From NCBI GenBank assembly GCA_020351895.1, contig CP070672.1:2178852-2188984 (forward strand): a DNA stretch of 10,133 nt. The letters run 5' to 3'. The stretch is from Thermoplasmata archaeon. GTDB taxonomy: Archaea; Thermoplasmatota; Thermoplasmata; GCA-020350865. The stretch's first letter is position 1; every line of letters starts with the position of its first letter. Made by a program: the position numbers and the translations under genes. Positions 1-6,810 of this stretch are shown here, one piece after another. The notes beneath the pieces were generated by a model. It searched no databases, was not told where the DNA came from, and saw nothing but the letters and a program-made list of their open reading frames with translations.

Positions 1-47
1 TCCCCCAACCACAACCCTAATATGTTATCCTTCCCATTTGGGAATGA

Positions 48-878
48 ATGCCGTCATCCTCTAAAAATCCTCATCTTGCACCAAAGTTCAGGGCAGAAAG
101 TATTGAAGTGATCCACACATTCATCAAACAGAAAATGGATGAAGCAAAGGCGGACGGAGTGTTAATAGGACTTTCCGGAGGGCTCGATTCAGCGGTTGTT
201 ACAAAACTATGTTCCGATGCCCTGGGTCCAAATTTAGTCCTCGTCTTGATCATGCCTGAGGCATCCACACCAAAAGAGGATTTAAAGGATGCCTTGGGAT
301 TCGCGACATCCATGGGTGTTGAATATAGGACTATCGACATTTCCGAGATGGTGGAGGGCATAAAGGACCTCCTGGCGCCTCAAGAACTTGATGATAAGAC
401 ATTAGGCAACATCAAGGCAAGATGCAGGATGATAATGCTTTATATTCATGCCAATTTGGATAACAGGCTCGTCATGGGCACTAGCAACAAAAGCGAACTT
501 CTTGTGGGCTACTTCACGAAATTTGGTGACGGTGGTGCTGATTTCTCACCCATTGGTGATCTTTATAAAACCCAAATCCTAGCCTTGGCCAAGGCAATAG
601 ACATTCCAGAAAACATAATCAAGAAACCTCCTTCAGCCGGATTATGGGAGGGTCAAACCGATGAAAACGAGTTGAAAATCAAGTACCAGGATTTGGACGC
701 GATTCTTCATGGAATTGAACTTCGACTCCAGGCAGATGATATCGCTTCCAAGGTAGGTATCGATGCGGCAGAGGTTCTGAGAATCCAGGGCTTGGTGGAA
801 AAAACAGTGCATAAAAGAAAGATGCCACTTATTCCCAAAATCGGTATCAGGACCCTGGGGCTGGACTGGAGGGAATAA
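48..878 (+). CDS. nadE: NH3-dependent NAD+ synthetase
   Basis: Makes NAD+ from deamido-NAD+, ATP and ammonia, releasing AMP and PPi; this is the last step of NAD biosynthesis in the cytosol. The 276-residue protein has the N-type ATP pyrophosphatase P-loop SGGLDS (residues 43-48), then GTSNKSEL (144-151), GYFTKFGDGGADF (154-166) and PPSAGLWEGQTDE (194-206), all hallmark NadE segments. The length is that of the single-domain form: there is no N-terminal glutaminase domain, so free ammonia, or ammonia passed from another protein, should be the nitrogen donor. The ATG at 48 is chosen because the ATG four bases upstream meets a stop after six codons. Only a weak GGGA precedes it, and no promoter is visible in the 47 bases shown, so it may be co-transcribed with a gene outside the window. 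It converges on the AMP phosphorylase gene with 15 bp between stops. Confidence 0.96.
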   Translation: MPSSSKNPHLAPKFRAESIEVIHTFIKQKMDEAKADGVLIGLSGGLDSAVVTKLCSDALGPNLVLVLIMPEASTPKEDLKDALGFATSMGVEYRTIDISEMVEGIKDLLAPQELDDKTLGNIKARCRMIMLYIHANLDNRLVMGTSNKSELLVGYFTKFGDGGADFSPIGDLYKTQILALAKAIDIPENIIKKPPSAGLWEGQTDENELKIKYQDLDAILHGIELRLQADDIASKVGIDAAEVLRIQGLVEKTVHKRKMPLIPKIGIRTLGLDWRE

Positions 879-893
879 TAAACATTTGTATTC

Positions 894-2420
894 CTATAAT
901 CCTGACACACCGTGATAGCTGGGTATCTTTTGCAGGATCATACCCTCGATATTGATTGGGGGTAACCTTTGGGCAATGGACTTTGCATTGTCAAGCTTTC
1001 TATCGTTCTCAGCAACAATTGTGAAAAGCACCTCGCCTTTCTCGACCTTGTCACCACCCTTCTTCTTTAAAATGACGCCTGCTCCCTTATCCTTCGGTGC
1101 TCCTGCCGCCCTTGTGATTTTCACAAGAATGTTGTTCCTTATCTCTGCAATGTAACCGCTGTTATTGGTTATGAAGTCGTATTTGAATTTCCCTATCTGG
1201 ATGTCCTCGGACGCCACATCTGGTTTCCCATCTTGGGCCTGTATTATCTCCCTCATCTTTTCCAATGCCTTGCCGTTCTTTATGAGTTTCTTGGCATATT
1301 CCTTGCCTGAGCCATGGACGATTCCACCCATCTCCAAAAGGATTCCAGCCAGGCCACTTGCCTTTTCAATCAGGCTACCTGCCACTTCCTTTCCTTCCAA
1401 GGCCATCATGGCCTCCATGGCCTCGGGGGCTGGACCTATGGTCCTACCAATTGGCTGTCCTCCGTAGGTGATTGCGCATTCAACCCTGATATCAAGACCT
1501 TCTCCTAGGTCCATAAAATCCCGGGCGTATCTCTTGGCGAGTTCCTCATCTGGAACTTTCGTTTCCTTGCCTATTGGAATATCTAATAAGAAATAATCTG
1601 CACCCACGGCCTTCTTCTTAGCCATGACAGACGCGATGACCTGCGAATAAGGATCGATTGCCAATGGATATTCCGCTCGTATTATCAGATCGTCGGCAGG
1701 AGCGATGTTCACGCCCCCTCCCCAGGCTATAACCCCTCCCACGGTTTCTGTTATTTTTTTTATCTCATCAGCTTTCAAAGTAACATTAGCCAGAACCTCG
1801 AAGATATCTGCTGTGCCGCATGCACTGCTTATGGCTCGAGAGCTTGTCTTGGGTATGGTCAAGCCCGCAGCAGCCACGATTGGTACAACCAGAAGTGTGA
1901 CCTTGTTGCCGGGTACCCCGCCTATACTGTGGAAATCGAAGATCGGTTTTTTGTCGATCTCAATTATATCACCTGTTTCCACCATTGATTTTGTTAAATC
2001 CTTGATCTCCCTGAGGTTCATGCTATTGATGTAAACTGCAGTGACGTAGGCTGCCAGCTCGATGTCGGATAGACTCCCTTCAACGATGTCCTTCACAATG
2101 GCCCTGATCTCCTCCTGCTCTAGTTCCATACCTTTCATCTTCTTCTTGATGTAATCCACTGATGTGGGCCTTGTTGTTGGTATCAGATCAACCTCTGCAC
2201 CGACTTTTATATCAAGAGTATTGAAACCTTTTTCCAAAAGGCCCACCTCTTGTTCCTCAACTATGCCATCTGTTGTTTCCACAATGGCGGTGATACTGTT
2301 TTTGGGGCCCACAACCCTGACCCTGTCCAAATTTCGTAAACCGAGCTCTTTTGCATCCTTCTCATGGAGTATTACAGTGAACTCTCCTGCACATAAATTG
2401 ATCCGCTTCACCTTATACAT
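894..2420 (-). CDS. deoA: AMP phosphorylase (archaeal thymidine phosphorylase-like)
   Basis: Phosphorolyses AMP (and, in known members, CMP and UMP) to the free base and ribose 1,5-bisphosphate, the first step of the archaeal AMP-to-RuBisCO pathway. About 508 residues, the size of archaeal AMP phosphorylases rather than the shorter bacterial thymidine phosphorylases. An extra N-terminal domain (about 1-84) is followed by a helical bundle (90-160), the phosphate/nucleotide-binding core with FHSIGGVPGNK (about 163-173) and KTSSRAISSACGTAD (about 191-205), and a C-terminal PYNP domain whose end includes GAGVILKKKGGDKV. An upstream GTG at 2426 is possible, but the purine-rich GAGGGTG abuts it and sits at proper distance from the ATG at 2420, so I prefer ATG. 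The gene starts 22 bp after the isomerase stop (16 bp if GTG), so the two almost certainly form an operon and act in consecutive steps. Confidence 0.95.
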   Translation of the reverse strand: MYKVKRINLCAGEFTVILHEKDAKELGLRNLDRVRVVGPKNSITAIVETTDGIVEEQEVGLLEKGFNTLDIKVGAEVDLIPTTRPTSVDYIKKKMKGMELEQEEIRAIVKDIVEGSLSDIELAAYVTAVYINSMNLREIKDLTKSMVETGDIIEIDKKPIFDFHSIGGVPGNKVTLLVVPIVAAAGLTIPKTSSRAISSACGTADIFEVLANVTLKADEIKKITETVGGVIAWGGGVNIAPADDLIIRAEYPLAIDPYSQVIASVMAKKKAVGADYFLLDIPIGKETKVPDEELAKRYARDFMDLGEGLDIRVECAITYGGQPIGRTIGPAPEAMEAMMALEGKEVAGSLIEKASGLAGILLEMGGIVHGSGKEYAKKLIKNGKALEKMREIIQAQDGKPDVASEDIQIGKFKYDFITNNSGYIAEIRNNILVKITRAAGAPKDKGAGVILKKKGGDKVEKGEVLFTIVAENDRKLDNAKSIAQRLPPINIEGMILQKIPSYHGVSGL

Positions 2421-2442
2421 GTTCACACCCTCATCTATTTCA

Positions 2443-3354
2443 TTACGATTCCAAATTCAAAGTCTTGATGATTTCATAAGCAGCGTAAGGAGATATCACA
2501 CCTTCCTCAGTTACGATAACATCTATGTAATCTGGTGGTGTTTTATCAAAGACAGGATTGTAAATCTTCACGCCTGGAAAATCCTCCACATTCACCACTT
2601 CATTTACATCCCTCTCCTCAATTTCCACAAGCTCTCCTGAAAGAGTCTCGGAAGAGAACTTATAGGTTTCTGCGCAAACCATGACAGGTACCCTAGCCTC
2701 ATGGGCACACAATGCGATCTGAGAGGTTCCTATCTTGTTTATCACAACACCGCTTGAGGCAACTGTATCTGCCCCCACAACCACCAAGTCCACATCCTGC
2801 ATAACATGTCTTACGGCGGAATCCACGATCAAAGTCGTATCCACACCTTCTTGTACCAGCTGTCGAACCGTTATATAACCCTGCCTTTTAGGCCTGGACT
2901 CCGTGGCATAAACCTTGATATTCTTTCCATCTTTGTGAGCCTTTATAATGGTGGAAATTGCGGCAGAGCTATTACAATGGGTGAGTATGATATCACCGTC
3001 TTTTATTCTCTTTGAGCCGATATCGGCGATGACCTCCATGGCTCTTTCAGATTTTCCTATAAAGAGATCCGCCTGTGATACGATTCTTTTCTTCAGTTTT
3101 TCTTGGTCCTCTTCTTCTTCTGCCCCTTTTAACACGAAGAGCAGGCCATTTCTCAGGGATACTGCGGTGGGTCTTGTGGATATCAAGCGCTCTTTGGCTT
3201 TTTTGAGCTCATCTCTGAATTGTCCGATATCTTTGCCCTCATACTCCAAAGCAATATTTTTCAGGGCTTCTGCCGCTGCTCTTGCTATCTTTGCCGCACC
3301 TCTTATCTCCATGGTCTCTATTTTTCTGGCGGTATCCTCTAAATCCATTACCAA
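2443..3354 (-). CDS. Ribose 1,5-bisphosphate isomerase
   Basis: Isomerises ribose 1,5-bisphosphate to ribulose 1,5-bisphosphate, the substrate of type III RuBisCO. It belongs to the eIF2B alpha/beta/delta-like family, as does methylthioribose-1-phosphate isomerase. Family segments seen: RPTAVSLRNGLLFVLKG (61-77), LTHCNSSAA (124-132), ATESRPKRQG (150-159), VVGADTVASSGVVINKIGT (192-210). Cys127 and Asp196 fit the catalytic pair that I recall as Cys133 and Asp202 in Thermococcus kodakarensis, with the same offset. The start is taken as TTG (3354): a strong GGAGGAG lies 5 bases upstream, whereas the ATG at 3348 would be 11 bases away; ATG remains possible and costs two residues. Adjacency to AMP phosphorylase separates it from aIF2B-type translation factors, which share the fold. 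It is the first gene of the two-gene operon. Confidence 0.93.
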   Translation of the reverse strand: MVMDLEDTARKIETMEIRGAAKIARAAAEALKNIALEYEGKDIGQFRDELKKAKERLISTRPTAVSLRNGLLFVLKGAEEEEDQEKLKKRIVSQADLFIGKSERAMEVIADIGSKRIKDGDIILTHCNSSAAISTIIKAHKDGKNIKVYATESRPKRQGYITVRQLVQEGVDTTLIVDSAVRHVMQDVDLVVVGADTVASSGVVINKIGTSQIALCAHEARVPVMVCAETYKFSSETLSGELVEIEERDVNEVVNVEDFPGVKIYNPVFDKTPPDYIDVIVTEEGVISPYAAYEIIKTLNLES

Positions 3355-3359
3355 ATTTA

Positions 3360-3366
3360 CTCCTCC
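3360..3366 (-). promoter_or_regulatory. Strong Shine-Dalgarno of the R15P isomerase
   Basis: The minus strand reads GGAGGAG, an almost complete match to the archaeal anti-Shine-Dalgarno. It lies 5 bases before the TTG at 3354 and 11 bases before the ATG at 3348, which favours the TTG start. Confidence 0.7.
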
Positions 3367-3390
3367 AACTAAATGTATGGGACATTGGTA

Positions 3391-3404
3391 TTAACAATTG
3401 TTAA
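3391..3404. promoter_or_regulatory. Perfect 14-bp palindrome, candidate operator
   Basis: The sequence TTAACAATTGTTAA is its own reverse complement. It lies 37-50 bases upstream of the isomerase TTG, just downstream of where transcription would start from the TATA-like element at 3427-3437. A dimeric repressor site there would block the AMP-degradation operon. The position is seen; the function is inferred. Confidence 0.4.
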
Positions 3405-3426
3405 CCATCATACAAATCTTGTAATT

Positions 3427-3437
3427 TCATATTTTTT
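3427..3437 (-). promoter_or_regulatory. TATA-like element of the R15P isomerase operon
   Basis: The minus strand reads AAAAAATATGA, a plausible archaeal TATA box. A start about 25 bases downstream would fall near 3407, giving a leader of about 50 bases that carries the palindrome and the GGAGGAG. The surrounding DNA is A/T-rich, so other boxes cannot be excluded. Confidence 0.3.
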
Positions 3438-3653
3438 GAGAAACACCCGGTTAAGAAGTGGATAATGTGGAAGTTAAATAAGGTTTTTTCTATAACGGAA
3501 TCAAATAATGAAAATATGATGATGTTCAAACCCATCAATAATTATTAAAACCATCATCAAATGATTTTGAACAAAACACGATATTTGCAATTGCTAGATT
3601 GCTATGCATCGTTACCCTAAAAGGAATGTGGCAGAGAAAGTTTGGGTCACTTA

Positions 3654-3839
3654 TTAATTATTAATAGAGAAAGGATCGATGGCTCTTAGATGGTCCAATT
3701 GTAGCTCAAATCTTGGATCTTCCTCCATCTCCCCCTCTATCACCACATTCAGAAGGATATCTACGACCTCACGTATGCGTTGTATTTCCACTTTCAGCTC
3801 GTTTACTGCCTTAATTAGTTCCTCTGTTGTTGCGCTCAT
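3654..3839 (-). CDS. Small helical (coiled-coil) protein, 61 aa, unknown
   Basis: I do not recognise a named family. The protein is highly charged and almost wholly helical in character: residues 5-34 have heptad-like spacing of Leu, Val and Ile (TEELIKAVNELKVEIQRI and onward), followed by an acidic stretch (EGEMEEDPRFE, 35-45) and a short tail. It has no signal peptide, membrane segment or cysteine. ATG at 3839 is the only sensible start; GAGG lies about 11 bases upstream, a somewhat long spacing. It follows csl4 by 82 bp on the same strand and may be the last gene of the methyltransferase-csl4 transcript. In several euryarchaea, as I recall, rpoL follows csl4, but this protein shows no RpoL features. 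It could be a small oligomerising partner. Reality as a gene is likely, function unknown. Confidence 0.6.
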   Translation of the reverse strand: MSATTEELIKAVNELKVEIQRIREVVDILLNVVIEGEMEEDPRFELQLDHLRAIDPFSINN

Positions 3840-3921
3840 ATAATCTACGTCCTCTGCAAATCTAGCGTAATATCGAACCTGGTTATTATGCTTTTCCTTT
3901 GGTCCAATAAAGGATTAAAGG

Positions 3922-4491
3922 CTATTTTTTAATGCGGTATTCCCCATAATCAGGGGCAGTTTTTCTGATTTCGGTTCTTCGGCAATTCTCGCAGAATAGA
4001 TTTTTTTCCTTCTTAATCAAAGGCATCCTACATTTCGTACATAGGGCAAGGAGGACACCAAGGTTCGACTTTTCAGTTGAAAGCTGAACCGAAGGTTTAG
4101 TTTGAACAACCTTTGCCCTGATTATATCCCCTATTCTGAACTCATTCCTTACATCGGAGGTATATCCCTCTGAAATTTTAGAAACATGAATAGAGGCTAG
4201 AGTTTCCCCCGTCACGTTTCTGAGTTTCCCCTCTACACGAGCCACATCCAAAATGACCATACTGCTCCTTAGGTCTTGAACATGAGCCAAAACTATGTCC
4301 CCAACTTTCAATTCCACCAAAGGATTTATGGGCTCAACAGAGGCAACCATCTCCTTTGCATCAAGATTGAGTTTGCCCAAAAAGGAGGAGAATATCTTGC
4401 CTTTCATCTCATAGGTACCCTCACCAGCAAGGAATTCCTCACTGGTGGCGATTTCTTCCCCAGGTATTACGATCTTCTTGTTTCTATCCAT
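3922..4491 (-). CDS. csl4: Exosome complex RNA-binding subunit Csl4
   Basis: Cap subunit of the archaeal exosome, binding RNA above the Rrp41/Rrp42 ring and recruiting DnaG. The 189-residue protein shows the three-part Csl4 layout: an N-terminal domain beginning with PGEEIATSEEFLAGEGTYE (10-28), a central S1 domain (about 60-140: LKVGDIVLAHV, then IHVSKISEGY and FRIGDIIRAKVV), and a C-terminal zinc ribbon with Cys151-x2-Cys154 and Cys167-x2-Cys170. All four zinc ligands are present and the length is normal. The start overlaps the end of the methyltransferase gene by 8 bp, so translation is probably coupled. No rrp41, rrp42, rrp4 or dnaG gene is in the window, so the subunit is encoded away from the core exosome genes unless these lie outside. 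Confidence 0.94.
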   Translation of the reverse strand: MDRNKKIVIPGEEIATSEEFLAGEGTYEMKGKIFSSFLGKLNLDAKEMVASVEPINPLVELKVGDIVLAHVQDLRSSMVILDVARVEGKLRNVTGETLASIHVSKISEGYTSDVRNEFRIGDIIRAKVVQTKPSVQLSTEKSNLGVLLALCTKCRMPLIKKEKNLFCENCRRTEIRKTAPDYGEYRIKK

Positions 4492-5098
4492 TTTCTTCCC
4501 CCTTTTTCACCATTCTGAACATCACAACTTCGAAATTCTTCTTATTTTGGCAATGAAATTTAAAGGTATGTTTTATCTCGAATTGATATTCTTTCTTATG
4601 GGTTATCATGGCCCTCAGTCTTTCCGCCTCTTTTTCTATGAATTTCTGGGTGTTGGATGCATGAAGGGAATATGTGACCTTAGATATGGTTAAAGCCGTA
4701 TCAATAAATGGCCTGTCAGCATGCCTCTTTTGCGCCCCAAAAGGCGGATTTTGCAGCACGGTATCGCACTTATCATTAAAATCTTTTATCTCGCACACCT
4801 GAAAATTCACTTCGACTTTCGATTTTCTCGCATTTTCCTTGGCAATTTCAATAGCCCTATCATCGATGTCAACGGCTATCACATCTTTTGCTCCAAGGAG
4901 TTTGGCGCCTATTGCGAAGATCCCCGTTCCGCATCCAAGGTCAGCCACCTTCTTATTCACAATATCTCCTTGGGAGTGGGCAAAATAAAGCACATCAGAT
5001 GCGATATTTGCAGGGGTGCTGTATTGCTCCAAATCTGGTTTTGGATCCGAATGCTCCGATATTTGTTGCAAGGCGATTTCCAGGGCTTTTTTTCTCAT
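4484..5098 (-). CDS. METTL5-like N6-adenine methyltransferase
   Basis: A Rossmann-fold, SAM-dependent methyltransferase predicted to methylate the N6 of an adenine in RNA. It has the EQYSTP segment (residues 24-29) typical of METTL5-type enzymes, SAM motif ADLGCGTG (52-59), acidic motif VDIDD (76-80) and catalytic NPPFG (117-121). Human METTL5 modifies one adenosine of 18S rRNA with the cofactor TRMT112; the target in archaea is inferred to be rRNA as well. I chose ATG at 5098 (204 aa) because MRKKALEIALQQ resembles the family N-terminus and GGAG lies about 10 bases upstream; a TTG at 5131 would add 11 basic residues but has no good ribosome binding site. It overlaps csl4 by 8 bp and leads that transcript. 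A protein-glutamine methyltransferase (HemK type) is less likely given the EQYSTP motif. Confidence 0.88.
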   Translation of the reverse strand: MRKKALEIALQQISEHSDPKPDLEQYSTPANIASDVLYFAHSQGDIVNKKVADLGCGTGIFAIGAKLLGAKDVIAVDIDDRAIEIAKENARKSKVEVNFQVCEIKDFNDKCDTVLQNPPFGAQKRHADRPFIDTALTISKVTYSLHASNTQKFIEKEAERLRAMITHKKEYQFEIKHTFKFHCQNKKNFEVVMFRMVKKGEENG

Positions 5099-5165
5099 CA
5101 AAACCGTTCTCCTTCTTTTACTAATTACCAAATCTCATTCTCATACGATTCTCGACAACACCAAA

Positions 5166-5178
5166 ACGTATATATTAA
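5166..5178. promoter_or_regulatory. Shared bidirectional TATA-like element
   Basis: The plus strand reads ACGTATATATTAA. The TATATA core is symmetric and can serve both strands. It lies about 40 bases before the ftcD ATG (5217) on the plus strand and about 70 bases before the methyltransferase ATG (5098) on the minus strand. No other TATA-like stretch is visible in this 118-bp divergent gap. Confidence 0.55.
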
Positions 5179-5216
5179 CTCTCCCTTTTATCCATTCTCA
5201 TTGGGGGATTACCTAG

Positions 5217-6116
5217 ATGAATAAAATCGTGGAGTGCGTTCCAAATTTCAGTGAAGGGCGAAGAGTCGAAGTTATAGAGGCAATTGCAGATCAAATTAAG
5301 AGCGTGGAGGGTGTAAGGCTTTTGGATTACGAGTATGACAAAGACCATAACAGAAGCGTAATGACCTTCGTTGGAGCCCCAAAGGAAATAAAAGAAGCGG
5401 CTTTTGCCTCCTGCGCCAAGGCTGCCGAGCTCATCGATTTGAACGAGCATGAAGGTGAGCATCCCAGGATAGGAGCAACAGATGTCATACCATTTATTCC
5501 AATATCAAATGTTACAATGGACGAATGCGTGAATTTGGCCAGGGATTTGGGAGAAGATATAGCTGAAAAACTGAAGATACCAGTCTATCTTTATGAACAT
5601 GCCGCGGCTCGCCCTGAGAGACAAAATCTGGCAAATATAAGGAGAGGTCAGTACGAAGGATTGAGGGAGGCGATTCATAAAGATCCCGAAAGAAAGCCTG
5701 ATTTTGGGCCTAGCGTATTACATCCAAGTGCTGGAGCCACGGTTGTGGGTGCCAGGATGCCACTGATCGCATATAACGTCAATCTAAACACGAATGATCT
5801 TACCATCGCAAAATCCATGGCCAAGGCCGTAAGGCATTCTAGCGGGGGTCTTCAATATGTAAAAGCCTTGGGACTTGAGATAAAGGAAAGGGGCATTGTT
5901 CAAGTATCAATGAACCTAACGAATTATCAAGAGACCCCAATATTCAAGGTTTTTGAAATGATAAAAGAAGAGGCGGAAAGGAACGACGTAGAGATCATTG
6001 AAAGCGAGGTTGTGGGCCTGATACCCCAAAACGCTCTCATTGATTCATCTGAATTCTACCTAAAACTTAAGAAGTTCGATAAATCACAGATTCTCGAAAA
6101 CAGACTTTGGGAGTGA
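5217..6116 (+). CDS. ftcD: Glutamate formimidoyltransferase
   Basis: Transfers the formimino group of N-formimino-L-glutamate to tetrahydrofolate, giving glutamate and 5-formimino-THF; usually the last step of histidine degradation. The 299-residue protein matches the transferase half of mammalian FTCD. VECVPNFSEGR (5-15) opens the N-subdomain, EHPRIGATDVIPF (81-93) contains His82, which sits at the same number as the catalytic histidine I recall in the pig enzyme, and AGATVVGARMPLIAYNVNL (172-190) bridges into the C-subdomain. Start ATG 5217 is preceded by GGGGGA at a spacing of about 8 bases. It lacks the cyclodeaminase half, which is encoded by the next gene 4 bp downstream. No hutH, hutU or hutI is in the window, so the formiminoglutamate source cannot be read here. 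Confidence 0.95.
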   Translation: MNKIVECVPNFSEGRRVEVIEAIADQIKSVEGVRLLDYEYDKDHNRSVMTFVGAPKEIKEAAFASCAKAAELIDLNEHEGEHPRIGATDVIPFIPISNVTMDECVNLARDLGEDIAEKLKIPVYLYEHAAARPERQNLANIRRGQYEGLREAIHKDPERKPDFGPSVLHPSAGATVVGARMPLIAYNVNLNTNDLTIAKSMAKAVRHSSGGLQYVKALGLEIKERGIVQVSMNLTNYQETPIFKVFEMIKEEAERNDVEIIESEVVGLIPQNALIDSSEFYLKLKKFDKSQILENRLWE

Positions 6117-6120
6117 ATTC

Positions 6121-6735
6121 ATGCCAAAGGAGGCAAGTTTCGAGTTTATGCTGAATGAGATATCTTCCAAATCCCCTGCTCCGGGAGGAGGAAGCGTATC
6201 TGCACTCTCCGGATGTTTTGGCGCAGCTCTCGTATCTATGGTCTGTAATCTGAGCATAGGAAAGAAAAGGTTCGTGGATGTTGAAAACGAACTAAAAGAG
6301 ATCCTATCCGAGACAAAAATCCTTAAAAGTGAGCTTTTTGACCTTTCGAGGAAAGATATTGAGGCCTTCAACGAGGTTATGGTCGCATTAAAAATTTCTG
6401 ATAAGGAAGCAAAAAAGGAAAATCTCCAGAAAGCCTATAAAGAGGCGGCATTGGTGCCCCTTGAGGTTGCAGAAAGATGTCTCAGGGTGATGGAGCTGGC
6501 ACAAATCACAATCATTAAGGGGAATCAAAATGCAGTTACAGATTCCGGTGTTGCTGCACTTATGGCCCATGCCGGTTTGAAAGGTGCTGTTTTAAATGTT
6601 AAGGTGAATCTGATATCAATCGAGGATGAGCAATTCAATCTCGAAAAGAAAGCCAAGATCGAAGATCTCGAAAGTAAGGCAGAGCATCTTCTTGGGATGA
6701 TTTTCGAGAAAGTAGAGGATTCTTTGTCCACTTGA
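6121..6735 (+). CDS. fchA: Formimidoyltetrahydrofolate cyclodeaminase
   Basis: Converts 5-formimino-THF to 5,10-methenyl-THF and ammonia, completing the FtcD reaction. At 204 residues it is the stand-alone form of the all-helical cyclodeaminase domain. Conserved stretches are PAPGGGSVSALSG (19-31), RKDIEAFNEVM (77-87) and NQNAVTDSGVAALMAHAG (135-152). The Shine-Dalgarno GGGAGTGA (6109-6116) lies across the ftcD stop codon, so the two genes are very probably translationally coupled. In animals both activities are fused and the polyglutamate substrate is channelled; here two separate chains may associate. Members of the same domain family include serine cycle or methenyl-THF cyclohydrolase-like proteins, but the pairing with ftcD fixes the assignment. 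Confidence 0.93.
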   Translation: MPKEASFEFMLNEISSKSPAPGGGSVSALSGCFGAALVSMVCNLSIGKKRFVDVENELKEILSETKILKSELFDLSRKDIEAFNEVMVALKISDKEAKKENLQKAYKEAALVPLEVAERCLRVMELAQITIIKGNQNAVTDSGVAALMAHAGLKGAVLNVKVNLISIEDEQFNLEKKAKIEDLESKAEHLLGMIFEKVEDSLST

Positions 6736-6750
6736 TCCACAAATATCAAT

Positions 6751-6766
6751 AGTTTTTTTGTTTTTG
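6751..6766 (+). terminator. Oligo-T terminator after ftcD-fchA
   Basis: Sixteen bases after the fchA stop the plus strand has seven T, one G and five T (6753-6765) with no strong hairpin. This is the usual form of an archaeal terminator. Confidence 0.6.
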
Positions 6767-6810
6767 AATAATTTATGACCCAGAATGATATGAATTAAGG
6801 CTCGAATGAG

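Larger units (their letters stand above)
3355..3653. other. A/T-rich intergenic regulatory gap, 299 bp
   Basis: No credible gene lies here; the longest open stretch examined is a 27-codon reading frame on the plus strand (ATG at 3465) with no good ribosome binding site. It holds the Shine-Dalgarno, a perfect palindrome (3391-3404), a TATA-like stretch (3427-3437) and two interleaved inverted repeats (3518-3572). Its size, unusual for this compact window, suggests that the isomerase/AMP phosphorylase operon is transcribed separately from the csl4 group upstream. Confidence 0.5.

Noticed and set aside
2..64. Open frame from the window edge that could be the C-terminus of an upstream gene overlapping nadE by 17 bases
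   Set aside because: Only 20 codons are visible, with no recognisable motif; a second plus-strand frame is also open across the same edge, so neither is supported.
2164..2640. 158-codon open frame on the plus strand
   Set aside because: It lies antisense across the AMP phosphorylase start and the isomerase end, is rich in Ser and Phe as expected of a shadow frame, and has no domain.
2443..3354. Reading the isomerase as translation factor aIF2B or methylthioribose-1-phosphate isomerase
   Set aside because: The family is shared, but the operon with AMP phosphorylase and the aligned Cys127/Asp196 favour ribose-1,5-bisphosphate isomerase.
3465..3548. 27-codon plus-strand frame in the intergenic gap
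   Set aside because: It is low in complexity, has no good ribosome binding site and shows no recognisable feature.
5131..5131. TTG at 5131 as start of the methyltransferase
   Set aside because: The extra 11 residues are not typical of the family and no Shine-Dalgarno precedes it; ATG 5098 has GGAG upstream and a family-like N-terminus.
4721..5224. 167-codon open frame on the plus strand opposite the methyltransferase
   Set aside because: The minus-strand frame has clear SAM and NPPFG motifs, so this frame is a shadow.
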